Assembly: GCA_030550455.1 (NCBI GenBank)
Contig: JAUQPH010000002.1
Coordinates: 245,066-309,065 of the forward strand
Direction of reading: 5' to 3'
From: Thermoproteota archaeon
GTDB lineage: Archaea; Thermoproteota; Thermoprotei_A; Sulfolobales; NBVN01
Length of the DNA stretch: 64,000 nucleotides
In this document: piece after piece, positions 27,273 through 35,338 of the stretch
Layout of the letters: every line of letters begins with the position of its first letter
How positions within the stretch are numbered: the stretch's first letter is position 1
Notes under the pieces: model-generated
Databases searched by the model: none
Told to the model about the DNA's origin: nothing
Seen by the model: only the letters and a program-made list of their open reading frames with translations
Translations under genes and position numbers: made by a program

Positions 27273-27544
27273 GAAGTAAATAGGTCTCTTATCGCTCTAG
27301 CTACGGGATTGGAGTAGTTAAGTCTATAGGCTCTAACTCTTCCGAGGATTACTTCGTTAACTACTCCTCGCTCGACTAAGTAGTCTAGGTTCTCCTTAAC
27401 TATTTTATGGTTAAGTTTAGTCTCTCTTACTATAGCAGATATATTGAGAGACTCTCTTTCTACTAATAGCTTTAGTATCTTGATCCTCACTTTGCTAGAC
27501 ATGACTTCAACTACCAGGTCTCTTAAGTTACTCACCGACTTCAC
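27269..27544 (-). CDS. Winged helix-turn-helix DNA-binding protein
   Basis: The 91-residue protein fits an ArsR/MarR-like winged helix: SSKVRIKILKLLVERESLNI leads into the recognition helix region (VRETKLNHKIVKENLDYLVERG) and a short wing (VVNEVILGRVRAYRL). It overlaps the end of cdc6 by 17 nt and is read in the same direction, so the two are probably co-translated. A role as repressor of the replication gene, or as a partner at an origin, is possible but not shown. Confidence 0.8.
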   Translation of the reverse strand: MKSVSNLRDLVVEVMSSKVRIKILKLLVERESLNISAIVRETKLNHKIVKENLDYLVERGVVNEVILGRVRAYRLNYSNPVARAIRDLFTS

Positions 27545-28781
27545 GCCTCATAGCTATGGCCTTCTCGAGTACGTTCAGAAGGCTATCTAGTGGAGCAGCA
27601 CCAAAGCTGACGTAACTACTCCTTCCTCTCCTCCCCTTCAAGGTCTTCTTAGTCATTACGATACCACGGCTTGCTAGCTCCGACACGTAGTAATATATTT
27701 GGGTATGTTTTCTGGGTTCAAGTCCTAAGCTACTGCAGAGCCTTTTGTACACGTCTTCGACGTAACCAATACTTACGTAATTACTTCCGGTTTCTTTAAG
27801 TCCTAGGGCTATAGATTTGAGCAGTAGTAGCTGGTGAATGTTTAAATAGTTCAATGAGTCCAGAACGTGTATTAGGCTTAGGTCCTCACTAGCTGAAACT
27901 GCCCGAACGTGTTCAACAAGGACTCTCGAGGCTCTACCTTCCTCGATCTCTTTCTCAGCTAGCTTTCCAGCTGCGTAGAGTATTGCTAGGGCCTTTCTGG
28001 CATTGCCATCACCGCCAGCGTCGTAGCCTACGAGGTTTGATATGTACTCGAATACTTCACTATCAACTACACCGGGATAGAAGGCCTCCTCAGCTCTGTA
28101 TTTAAGTATATCATAGAGCTCTTTTGATTTATATGGATTGAAAACTATAGTGTTCCTCATCATGTAGCTACCCGATATCTCGTCTAGGGTCCTAATAATG
28201 TCGTTTAGTCGCATTCTGCTTATGTATATAAAGTTCAATCTCATTACTTCTGAGTGAAATATGTCGTAGAATCTTACCAGGGAATATTTATCCTCAGTCT
28301 TAAAATTGAGTAGAACGGAATCGAATTCGTCGAGAGTGACTACAGCATATAGGTCCTCCATATCCATTTCTTTTAGTAGTGCCTGAGCAAACTCCGGGAA
28401 ACCCAGCCCCCTATCTGGCACACTTAGACCGAGCTGGTTTTTTATCTCTCTGAGTACTGAAAGTGCTGACTTAGAGCTAGCGCAATTTACGTGTGCATAT
28501 CTAAGTTTTACGCCTTTCTCGCTAGCTAGCCTAGTGATGACTTTACCAAAAGATATAGCTGTCGCTGTTTTACCTGTTCCCAGAGACCCGTAAAGAACTA
28601 CCCTAGCGGAAGAAGAACCGGGCGAAATAATGACGTGTTTAAACATCTTAGTGAGTTGCTTAAACTGCTCCTCTCTGTGCGGTAGAACGTCTGGTACGTA
28701 CTCCGGATAAAGCTTCGTTTCATCGAGAAAAACTCCAGGCTTTCTTATAATGCTTTCAGCTATCTCTCTAAGATTAAACAT
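27528..28781 (-). CDS. cdc6: Orc1/Cdc6 replication initiator family protein
   Basis: This AAA+ ATPase binds origins or acts as initiator paralogue. It shows HREEQFKQL, the P-loop GSLGTGKTA, Walker B VVTLDEFDSV, sensor 2 GDGNARKALAIL and a C-terminal winged helix (VEDVYKRLCSSLGL to GRRGRSSYVSF). The frame is open upstream, but the ATG at 28781 (MFNLREIAESIIRKP) matches the family start. No clear origin recognition box is visible in the short gap on its 5' side, so this may be a paralogue not linked to its origin. Confidence 0.93.
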   Translation of the reverse strand: MFNLREIAESIIRKPGVFLDETKLYPEYVPDVLPHREEQFKQLTKMFKHVIISPGSSSARVVLYGSLGTGKTATAISFGKVITRLASEKGVKLRYAHVNCASSKSALSVLREIKNQLGLSVPDRGLGFPEFAQALLKEMDMEDLYAVVTLDEFDSVLLNFKTEDKYSLVRFYDIFHSEVMRLNFIYISRMRLNDIIRTLDEISGSYMMRNTIVFNPYKSKELYDILKYRAEEAFYPGVVDSEVFEYISNLVGYDAGGDGNARKALAILYAAGKLAEKEIEEGRASRVLVEHVRAVSASEDLSLIHVLDSLNYLNIHQLLLLKSIALGLKETGSNYVSIGYVEDVYKRLCSSLGLEPRKHTQIYYYVSELASRGIVMTKKTLKGRRGRSSYVSFGAAPLDSLLNVLEKAIAMRREVGE

Positions 28782-28847
28782 ACTTTCATTTACCGCTCGA
28801 ATACTTACACCCAGATTAAATAAAAACACATAAACTGTTCGCTTGAA

Positions 28848-29579
28848 TTATTTAAGTACGGTACTGCCAGATTCTTCGTATAGTTTCTTTCTTGCTTCAT
28901 ACTCTTCTCTTTTCATAATCGGCCTAGCCGGTACTCCCGCAACAACTGTATCTGGGTCGACATCCTTTGTAACAACAGCTCCAGCAGCAACAACAGCTCT
29001 CTTTCCGATCCTAACTCCAGCAACGATAGTCGAATTCGCACCTATCACAGCATCATCCTCTATGACCGTTTCAACAATTCTCTTACTTGGAGGATACTTA
29101 TCGTTAGTTATAACGGCTCTAGGCCCGATGAAGACCCTATTGCCTATTCTAGTCCCTATCGGTATGTAGACACCGGACTGTATATTGCTGTCGTCCCCGA
29201 TAATCGAGTGCCCATCGACTACGGTACCCGTCCCGATTTTTGTTTTTGTACCTACTACGGTACCCTCTCTAATAAGTACATTATGACCAAGCTCGACTTC
29301 ATCGCTTAGCTCCACGTTTTCATATATCACGCAGTGAGATCTAACTGTGACTCCTGTCCCAAGCCTACTGCCTGAACTGAGCCTATCTAGCTCCTCGAGA
29401 GTTGCTTGGTTTGTTTTGGAGAGCTCAACTAGTTTTCTCCTTGTAGGAAAACCAAGAAAAACGTAGCTAAATAAGATAGACCTCGAACCTACGTGAGAAG
29501 GTCCGAGGATAGTGAGCGGAGGCATGAGGTGTGTACCAAAACCTATTACAGCCCTCTTCGATACAAAGTGAGCGGTCAT
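28848..29579 (-). CDS. Hexapeptide-repeat acyl/acetyltransferase
   Basis: From the ATG at 29579 the protein has 243 residues dominated by left-handed beta-helix hexapeptide repeats (VIYENVELSDEVELGHNVLI onwards), an inserted lid (NDKYPP) and the typical end IGKRAVVAAGAVVTKDVDPDTVVAGVPARP. Such enzymes acetylate sugars in nucleotide-sugar and surface glycan synthesis. A much longer frame is open upstream but lies over the divergent membrane gene at 29626 and is rejected. Confidence 0.88.
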   Translation of the reverse strand: MTAHFVSKRAVIGFGTHLMPPLTILGPSHVGSRSILFSYVFLGFPTRRKLVELSKTNQATLEELDRLSSGSRLGTGVTVRSHCVIYENVELSDEVELGHNVLIREGTVVGTKTKIGTGTVVDGHSIIGDDSNIQSGVYIPIGTRIGNRVFIGPRAVITNDKYPPSKRIVETVIEDDAVIGANSTIVAGVRIGKRAVVAAGAVVTKDVDPDTVVAGVPARPIMKREEYEARKKLYEESGSTVLK

Positions 29580-29625
29580 GCTCAAAGTCGAACCCACGGT
29601 AGTAAGGATACGTAACACTATATAA

Positions 29626-29913
29626 GTGTTCGAAAAAGTGGGTACAGTATTGAACTTAGTTGAATTCATCAGACAGGTAACGGTTGTAGTTATGAGTGTA
29701 GCATGGTTCGTATTCTTAGTATCATGGGCTGTAGGTTGGGCACTAAGAGGCTCTCCAATACCCTTTAGAAACCTGAAGAGAGCTGGACAAAGCTTAATAG
29801 AGGACTCTGTTTTAGCAGCCTTCTGGCTTGCGCTTGGAACAACTATTTTTGCCTTAATCTCATACATAGCTTCCTCTATCTCTCTCCCTATGCCCCCGCC
29901 GCCAGCACCGTAA
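29626..29913 (+). CDS. Small two-helix membrane protein, CedA1-like (putative DNA-import pilin or subunit)
   Basis: The 95 residues contain two long hydrophobic helices (about 12-38 and 60-85) joined by a basic loop, GWALRGSPIPFRNLKRAGQS, and a proline-rich tail. The loop motif is repeated in the next gene (GAVLYGSPLPLKSIKKWG), so the two share ancestry. Size, topology and partner resemble CedA1 of the crenarchaeal Ced DNA-import system, where it acts with CedA. This is an inference from architecture. It starts at GTG or ATG near 29626 and is divergent from the acyltransferase. Confidence 0.5.
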   Translation: MFEKVGTVLNLVEFIRQVTVVVMSVAWFVFLVSWAVGWALRGSPIPFRNLKRAGQSLIEDSVLAAFWLALGTTIFALISYIASSISLPMPPPPAP

Positions 29914-29917
29914 TGGA

Positions 29918-31264
29918 GTGTTCTCGATGGAACTGCTTTCGTTAGCATACATGCTATCTTTACTTACTTACAGCTTAGGTGCGGTACTCTACGGCTCTCC
30001 ACTACCACTTAAATCCATAAAGAAGTGGGGAGTACTTATGATGTATGATGGCTTAGCGTCTGCGGTACTAGTATCTGCTTATAGTCTATTGTTGAAACTA
30101 GGAGATTACTTTCTTGCTGTTCTAGGTGCGAGCTGGCCCAACTTCATAACCTGGCTGACGGGTAGAACGACTACTCTCGTTGCATCGTATTTAGCCATTC
30201 AGTCTATAGCAGCAGCACTCAAGGTTTCTGGAGCAGATATCTTGGTCGAGTTACTGAAGCACATCAGCAGTCTAATAGCTACTTCTCTTACTGCTATAAA
30301 GACTATATACTTGATATCTACAGTTGTCTATAGCCTTAGAGATAAAATACTCACAATAGGAATTCTCCTATATACGATCCCCTTGAGAATGGGGAAGAGT
30401 GCGGGAGCCGCTATAGTAGCTCTCTCAATAGTTTATTATATAGGAATGCCGCTCATGCCAGTATTTGCGTTAGCACTAGAGTCACCTCAACCTCCTATAG
30501 CTAGCGATAGATATGGTGCGATCACAGGAAGCATCGTAGATGTTCTTGGAAACCCGGTACCCCACGCTGTAGTGAAGTTCTACAAAAGTTCGAGGGATCC
30601 TGCTATAGTAGTTTTAGGAGACTCTGAGGGCAAGTTTTATGTAGGTCCCCCACAGGACTTACTATCGCTAGGAGACGAATTCGAGGTTGAGGTAGCATTC
30701 ATGGGGTATGCTTTCGGAGTTGACCCTGCTTTAGTTAGAGTCCCATGGTCCGGTTCTTTAAGGGTTAGCAACATGTTGTACGCTGGTAAAGGTCTCTCTA
30801 TAGTGTTTATTGGAATACTGGAGATATCGTCAGTAAACCTCTCGTCGGGATTAGTGGTACTGGACCTAAAAGTACTGGGTTCTGAAGCCACTTTAGTGTT
30901 TTTGAAGCTTAAGCCTGTTGAGGTAGAAAAGATCTTAATAGGAGTAGAACCTATCAGCTGTAGTTGGAGTGCATTCAGCTGGGAGGGTCTCGAGGTCGAA
31001 GAGTGCTTTATTACACTTAGTGAGGGAAAATACATGGTTAAAGTAAGCTATTTTGGTAGCTATGTTCCTAGACCGAAAGTTGAGGAAAAACACTACGTAG
31101 ATATAGGAGATATTGTTGGATATCTCAACGTTATTCAAACCACCGCAGTCTCGTACCTATATTCGTACTTACTGCTTCCCTCCGCCTACTTAATTATCCT
31201 TTCCGCTTCGTCTTACGCTTTATCCAAGTTTTTGGGAGGTGGCCTTCGATTAAGAGTAGTCTAA
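29918..31264 (+). CDS. Polytopic membrane protein, CedA-like, with an extracellular carboxypeptidase-regulatory-like domain
   Basis: The 448-residue protein has about six or seven membrane helices in residues 5-190, including the GSPLPLKSIKKWG loop shared with the preceding gene. A roughly 200-residue beta-rich domain follows, opening GAITGSIVDVLGNPVPHAVV (carboxypeptidase-regulatory-like), and a final membrane helix (about 410-440). The N-terminal half fits CedA, the membrane component of the crenarchaeal DNA importer. The extracellular domain could contact DNA or the surface layer. No CedB-type HerA/VirB4 ATPase is nearby. Confidence 0.5.
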   Translation: MFSMELLSLAYMLSLLTYSLGAVLYGSPLPLKSIKKWGVLMMYDGLASAVLVSAYSLLLKLGDYFLAVLGASWPNFITWLTGRTTTLVASYLAIQSIAAALKVSGADILVELLKHISSLIATSLTAIKTIYLISTVVYSLRDKILTIGILLYTIPLRMGKSAGAAIVALSIVYYIGMPLMPVFALALESPQPPIASDRYGAITGSIVDVLGNPVPHAVVKFYKSSRDPAIVVLGDSEGKFYVGPPQDLLSLGDEFEVEVAFMGYAFGVDPALVRVPWSGSLRVSNMLYAGKGLSIVFIGILEISSVNLSSGLVVLDLKVLGSEATLVFLKLKPVEVEKILIGVEPISCSWSAFSWEGLEVEECFITLSEGKYMVKVSYFGSYVPRPKVEEKHYVDIGDIVGYLNVIQTTAVSYLYSYLLLPSAYLIILSASSYALSKFLGGGLRLRVV

Positions 31265-31419
31265 GAACTTACTATAAGTCCTTAGTGTTAAGCATTCTTA
31301 TCCTGGTAGGCTTCATACTAAACTTATCTTCGGATAGTGTATTGAGACTTTTGCAGATAATTTCGCTGGTTATGGCATTAACTATCCTCTGGATTTTTTC
31401 ATTTAGAGATTTTGTTTAA
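31249..31419 (+). CDS. Very small two-helix membrane protein, CedA2-like, with an apparent ATT start
   Basis: The frame reads SLRTYYKSLVLSILILVGFI, then a short NLSSDS turn and a second helix ending IFSFRDFV. No ATG, GTG or TTG lies at the proper position. Instead an ATT (31249) is preceded by GGGAGGTGG with a 6-nt spacing, the strongest ribosome site in this neighbourhood. The next conventional start is a GTG at 31285, which would cut the protein to 44 residues and leave that site unused. The gene overlaps the CedA-like gene by 16 nt and the convergent GTPase by 21 nt. Two small two-helix proteins beside a CedA-like protein is the Ced arrangement. Confidence 0.55.
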   Translation: MKSSLRTYYKSLVLSILILVGFILNLSSDSVLRLLQIISLVMALTILWIFSFRDFV

Positions 31420-32424
31420 GAGCTCTATCATTGCATTCATTAACTCGCTTAACCCCTCTCTTTTTAAAGCACTTATTGTTACTATCTTAGTGTTTGGCAA
31501 TACGTCAGCTATGGCTCTAGAAACTCTTTCAACTCTATCCATACTTACTTTATCTACCTTGTTAATCGCTACTAGGATATCGGTATTAACCCAGTCTTTG
31601 AGAGACCTTAGGAGACCTAGCTGGCTCTCTAAACCGTAATAGAAGTCTTCAGATGGGTCCACTATGAACAAGACTAAGTCAGCGACTTCTGTTATAGCTA
31701 TTAAGGCTTTTCTTTCAATTTCGTTCATATCGTTAGGAGGTCTATCCAGGATCCCCGGGAGGTCTAAGATCTGAAGTCTCCGAAAGCCCACGTTTACGTG
31801 GCCCATAATTATCTCCTTTGTAGTAAAGGGAAACGGTGAGGACTTAGGCTTAGCTGTTGATAGTACTGAGACAAGCGTTGACTTCCCGACCTGAGGCAAT
31901 CCAGCAACTGCGACTACGGGAACTGATGGGTCTATACATGGAGTTCTTTTAAGCTCAAATATTGCGTTATTAGTCATCTCGATGAGCTTTGACAGTCTTC
32001 TGACAATAGACAAAACTCTTCCAATATATTCTCTATATAGCTCTCGAGCTTCGGCAGAATCGAAGCTTACGGCAATCTTCGATCTGTACTCTCGCGATAG
32101 CTTGTTAATGATCCTAATTTTTCCAATGAGCTTGTTAGTAACTTCTTTAGCAGACACTCCCTCTGGTAGTGTGTTCGCAGCAATTTTTTCGTAAAAACTA
32201 ACTTCGAGAACATCCCTTAAGGCAGAGAGAGGGTTCAAGACGTTTTTTACCAAGTACTCACGTATTTTGTCTATTTTAGTGTAGTACTTGACTAAAGCTT
32301 TCTTGCTAACTGACCTTGGAAGAGCCAGGGGCTCTTCACTCACCCTAAGTACGTGTTCTCGCACTTCCTTATACGTAGGCAACTTCTTTAGGGTCTCGTC
32401 TGGGCACCTCGGTCTTTTTTCCAA
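31399..32424 (-). CDS. Nog1/Obg-type GTPase
   Basis: This translation-factor-class GTPase probably acts in large ribosomal subunit assembly. The first 160 residues form the helical Nog1 N-terminal domain. Then come G1 GLPQVGKST, G2 around PFTTKEIIMGH, G3 DLPG, G4 NKVD and G5 SALKREG. At 341 residues it is the short archaeal Nog1 without the eukaryotic tail. Its 5' end overlaps the DUF504 gene by 37 nt and its 3' end overlaps the small membrane gene at 31249. Confidence 0.92.
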   Translation of the reverse strand: MEKRPRCPDETLKKLPTYKEVREHVLRVSEEPLALPRSVSKKALVKYYTKIDKIREYLVKNVLNPLSALRDVLEVSFYEKIAANTLPEGVSAKEVTNKLIGKIRIINKLSREYRSKIAVSFDSAEARELYREYIGRVLSIVRRLSKLIEMTNNAIFELKRTPCIDPSVPVVAVAGLPQVGKSTLVSVLSTAKPKSSPFPFTTKEIIMGHVNVGFRRLQILDLPGILDRPPNDMNEIERKALIAITEVADLVLFIVDPSEDFYYGLESQLGLLRSLKDWVNTDILVAINKVDKVSMDRVERVSRAIADVLPNTKIVTISALKREGLSELMNAMIELLNKISK

Positions 32425-32663
32425 AGAAGTTCACCACCAGCTCTTATCTCTACTATGCGATGTAGGGGTATTTGAGTATCGAGATCTGCTAAAACAACGC
32501 GGTCCTTCATCAAAATAGCACTATCTGAGAGTCTAAAGGTTTTCACTCCTCTAACAACCGACCTATCAGTTACTACCAGCTCGATCTCAGACAGACTAAG
32601 CTTTCTGGACTTCGACATCCAGAACAGCTTTTTCAGTACTTCATATGACTCTAGTCTACCCAC
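32388..32663 (-). CDS. UPF0248 (DUF504) family protein
   Basis: The 91 residues match the small archaeal DUF504 family: a helical start (VLKKLFWMSKSRKLSLSEIE), a strand with DR..VRGVKTF, and the conserved IPLHRIVEIRAGGELLW ending. The family has been suggested to bind RNA, but its role is not established. It is co-directional with and overlaps the Nog1 gene, consistent with a ribosome or RNA function. Confidence 0.8.
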   Translation of the reverse strand: MGRLESYEVLKKLFWMSKSRKLSLSEIELVVTDRSVVRGVKTFRLSDSAILMKDRVVLADLDTQIPLHRIVEIRAGGELLWKKDRGAQTRP

Positions 32664-32822
32664 TACTCACTCCAGCATATTACCACAAAGAGTCTTAATA
32701 GCACTTAACCTCACTTAAAGAGCACAATTTGGTGCCAGTAGATTACTAAGCTTTATGAAACGCTGATGGGAACGAAAAATAGAGTTTACCTCCCTCAGAC
32801 TCTCTTTAACTAAGACATCGAT

Positions 32823-33125
32823 CTAACTCGAGGAGGTCCTTTGAGTCTCGGTTTGTAGAGTAGCGCTCTTAGTTTCACTTTCAAGCTTCTTAAGTTCTTC
32901 CTCGATTTCTTTCTCTATTTCCTCTATAGGCTTCGGGGGAGGGGTAGTAGCTAGCGTGTAACCTATCCAGCCTAAAATACCGAACACTCCAGCTATAGCT
33001 ATAAAGCCAGTGAGCTTTAGAACTAGTAAGTAATAATCGGTTAGAAAGACTAACCAACCATAGATGACTACTATAGCGACTGAGGCAGCTAACAGCAGAC
33101 CCCCGATAACCCTATCTCGAGTCAC
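32823..33125 (-). CDS. Small crenarchaeal two-helix membrane protein
   Basis: The 100 residues contain two membrane helices (about 7-28 and 33-58), then a conserved-looking TTPPPKPIEEIEKEIEEEL and an acidic, serine/threonine-rich tail that is probably cytoplasmic. I associate the TPPPKPIEEIE motif with conserved crenarchaeal proteins of unknown function. It stands alone between the DUF504 gene and the divergent peptidase. Confidence 0.65.
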   Translation of the reverse strand: MTRDRVIGGLLLAASVAIVVIYGWLVFLTDYYLLVLKLTGFIAIAGVFGILGWIGYTLATTPPPKPIEEIEKEIEEELKKLESETKSATLQTETQRTSSS

Positions 33126-33260
33126 TAATACCCCCAGCTATACAAGAAACTATAGATATAAAACTGTGCCTTGCTCTGTCCTGAGAGCATCCACGGAGAA
33201 CTCTGTGTATAGTTAACCTAATTTAATTTCGTAGTTGAAATAAGTCTTGGTGCGATATCC

Positions 33261-35036
33261 GTGGTACTTAGGAGCTTAGTGGAAGTTTCTAAGGTAATTG
33301 AGACTTTAGTCCATATTCCAAGGTACGCAGTGGAGGGTGTTGCTGGTAGCTACTTAGTGTATGGTTCTACCGAGGGAGGTGTGTATAGCGCTTATGCCAT
33401 TAACTTGGAAACAGGTGTGAAAAAGCTTGTAGCGTCGGAAGTGCATATGCTTATAGAAGTTCATGAATCTTCCAGTAAGGTAGTATTTTTAAGAGATGTT
33501 AGTAAGGGATTCGAGCTATCAAAGGTTTATGCTTACGATATCGAGACAGGTGAAGACATCACCGTGTCTGAGGGCATTGAGCCACAAAGAATAGCTGGAC
33601 TAGCTTTTGACGGTGTTCGAGTTGCTTGGTCTGGTGCGACGAAAACTGGTGCTGGAATATACCTAGCTGATATAGCTAAAGGAACTGTCGAAAAAATTGC
33701 TGAAACTAAGGGTAGAGAATTCGTTACTGATGTTAATGAGAGATACATAGTTGGCTTCGGTCACCTCGTGGGCAACCCGTTTTCGACAGAATTACTAATA
33801 GTGGACACCTTAACTAGCGCTCAAGAGGTATTCACACCTAAGGAGGGCTCGAGTAACTTCCACCCCAAGCTTTGTGGAACTAAGTTGCTGTTCGCTAGCA
33901 ACTTCGAAGACGGAGACAAGATGAGGCTCTACTCACTAGACCTCAGTACCAGAGAAGTTGAAAGAGTAAAGTTCAAGTACTCCGACCTAGAGAATTACGA
34001 ACCGACAGAGTTCGTCGACTTCGGGTGGATGGCCGATGGTAGAGTTTGGGCTATAGGTAAGAAGAAGGGTAACTCGAAGCTGTTTATAGACGGAAGAAGT
34101 TTAGGACCGGATACCGGCTTCGTATCGTCAGCAGCATCATACCGTAATAAATTCTACATAACTCACTCGAGTCTTAGAACTCCACCGAAGATTTTAGCAG
34201 TAGATATCGATAGCGGTGCCACAGATATCCTCATAGATAACCCACTACCTCATGAGATAGCTGAAAGACTGGGTGAGATTAAGTTTGTTGAAGTAGAGTC
34301 GTTCGATGGCCTGAAGATACCGACATATGTACTCGAATCGAGAGTTTCACCAAAGCCGGGACCTACCGTAGTGTACCCACACGGGGGTCCTTGGTCTGAA
34401 GTAGCTAACTCCTGGACACCGATAGTCGCTGCTCTAGCTGCTCTAGGCTACCACGTAGTTGCTCCAAACTTTAGGGGCTCGACTGGGTACGGTGAGAAGT
34501 TTAGGTTAATGGACATAGGTGATCCAGGCGGTGCTGACATGGAGGATGTCGCAGCAGCTAGAGGATGGGCTGTAAAACACGGTCTTGCTAGAGATAGTGA
34601 TGTTTCAATCGTTGGCTATAGCTATGGGGGATACACTACGCTTATGCAGTTAACTACAAGACCCAGGCTCTGGAAATGTGGTGTTGCTGGTGCCCCAGTA
34701 GCTGACTGGGAGATGATGTATGAGCTGGCCGACAGGTACTTTAAGACCTTTCAGGAAGTGTTATTCGCAGGCAAAAAGACGTTATTCAAAGAGAGATCTC
34801 CAATAACTTATGTAGAGAACTTGGAATCACCTTTATGCATAGTACAACCTCAAAACGACTCTAGAACACCAATACAGCCCGTACTAGACTTCATTAACAA
34901 GCTTGTCGCTCGCGGTAAAACGTTCGAGCTCCACGTCCTACCGGATATAGGTCACACAGTCTCACTAAGTAATGAAGCTCTAGCTAAGTTTCTAATGTAT
35001 GCAGCTGTGTTCCTCGCCAGATGCTACTCTAGCTAA
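33261..35036 (+). CDS. S9 family peptidase (acylaminoacyl-peptidase / prolyl oligopeptidase type)
   Basis: This serine peptidase acts on short peptides, releasing acylated or other N-terminal residues. Residues 1-330 form a beta-propeller that restricts access. Residues 345-591 form the alpha/beta-hydrolase domain with the oxyanion region HGGPWSE, nucleophile Ser454 in GYSYGGY, Asp533 in PQNDSRTP and His565 in DIGHTV. No signal peptide is present, so it is cytoplasmic. It starts with GTG and appears monocistronic. Confidence 0.95.
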   Translation: MVLRSLVEVSKVIETLVHIPRYAVEGVAGSYLVYGSTEGGVYSAYAINLETGVKKLVASEVHMLIEVHESSSKVVFLRDVSKGFELSKVYAYDIETGEDITVSEGIEPQRIAGLAFDGVRVAWSGATKTGAGIYLADIAKGTVEKIAETKGREFVTDVNERYIVGFGHLVGNPFSTELLIVDTLTSAQEVFTPKEGSSNFHPKLCGTKLLFASNFEDGDKMRLYSLDLSTREVERVKFKYSDLENYEPTEFVDFGWMADGRVWAIGKKKGNSKLFIDGRSLGPDTGFVSSAASYRNKFYITHSSLRTPPKILAVDIDSGATDILIDNPLPHEIAERLGEIKFVEVESFDGLKIPTYVLESRVSPKPGPTVVYPHGGPWSEVANSWTPIVAALAALGYHVVAPNFRGSTGYGEKFRLMDIGDPGGADMEDVAAARGWAVKHGLARDSDVSIVGYSYGGYTTLMQLTTRPRLWKCGVAGAPVADWEMMYELADRYFKTFQEVLFAGKKTLFKERSPITYVENLESPLCIVQPQNDSRTPIQPVLDFINKLVARGKTFELHVLPDIGHTVSLSNEALAKFLMYAAVFLARCYSS

Positions 35037-35150
35037 CTTGTATACGAGGAAACCTCTTGAACTCTCACCAGCTCTATGATCCTTAATAACACATTGTAAT
35101 GTGATACATTATGATAATCTCCCTTATTTAGACTCTATAACTAGATTAGT

Positions 35151-35273
35151 CTAAACGCTACGCTTCCTTATTGCGAGCCTGCCGTTTTCATACCTGAGGA
35201 GTAGAGGTACTTCTAAAAAGCTGGGGACGTGGTCCTTGTGGGCGACTAAATTCAACACTCGATATACGTTCAA
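35151..35273 (-). CDS. Possible small protein in the gap before the hydrolase
   Basis: A TTG-initiated frame of 40 codons encodes NVYRVLNLVAHKDHVPSFLE followed by VPLLLRYENGRLAIRKRSV. The composition looks protein-like, but no good ribosome site is seen and I do not recognise it. It may be the tail of a lost gene. The rest of 35037-35338 holds an imperfect inverted repeat (ACATTGTAATGTGATACATT) and nothing else recognisable. Confidence 0.25.
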   Translation of the reverse strand: MNVYRVLNLVAHKDHVPSFLEVPLLLRYENGRLAIRKRSV

Positions 35274-35338
35274 GGAGAGAGAAGAGTCAGAATGATGGGA
35301 TATTTTATTTGTTGGGTTTAGTAAGTGTGGGTTATTAA

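Noticed and set aside
28782..28847. Replication origin beside cdc6
   Set aside because: The gap is short and shows no origin recognition box (TTCCAGTGGAAAC-like) or long AT-rich unwinding element.
28848..29948. A 366-codon frame for the acyltransferase
   Set aside because: The first 123 codons lie opposite the membrane gene at 29626 and its promoter, and do not resemble acyltransferases; the ATG at 29579 gives a normal protein.
35085..35125. Operator or transcription terminator at the imperfect palindrome ACATTGTAATGTGATACATT
   Set aside because: The repeat is short and AT-rich and is neither at a promoter nor followed by a T-tract in the right direction.
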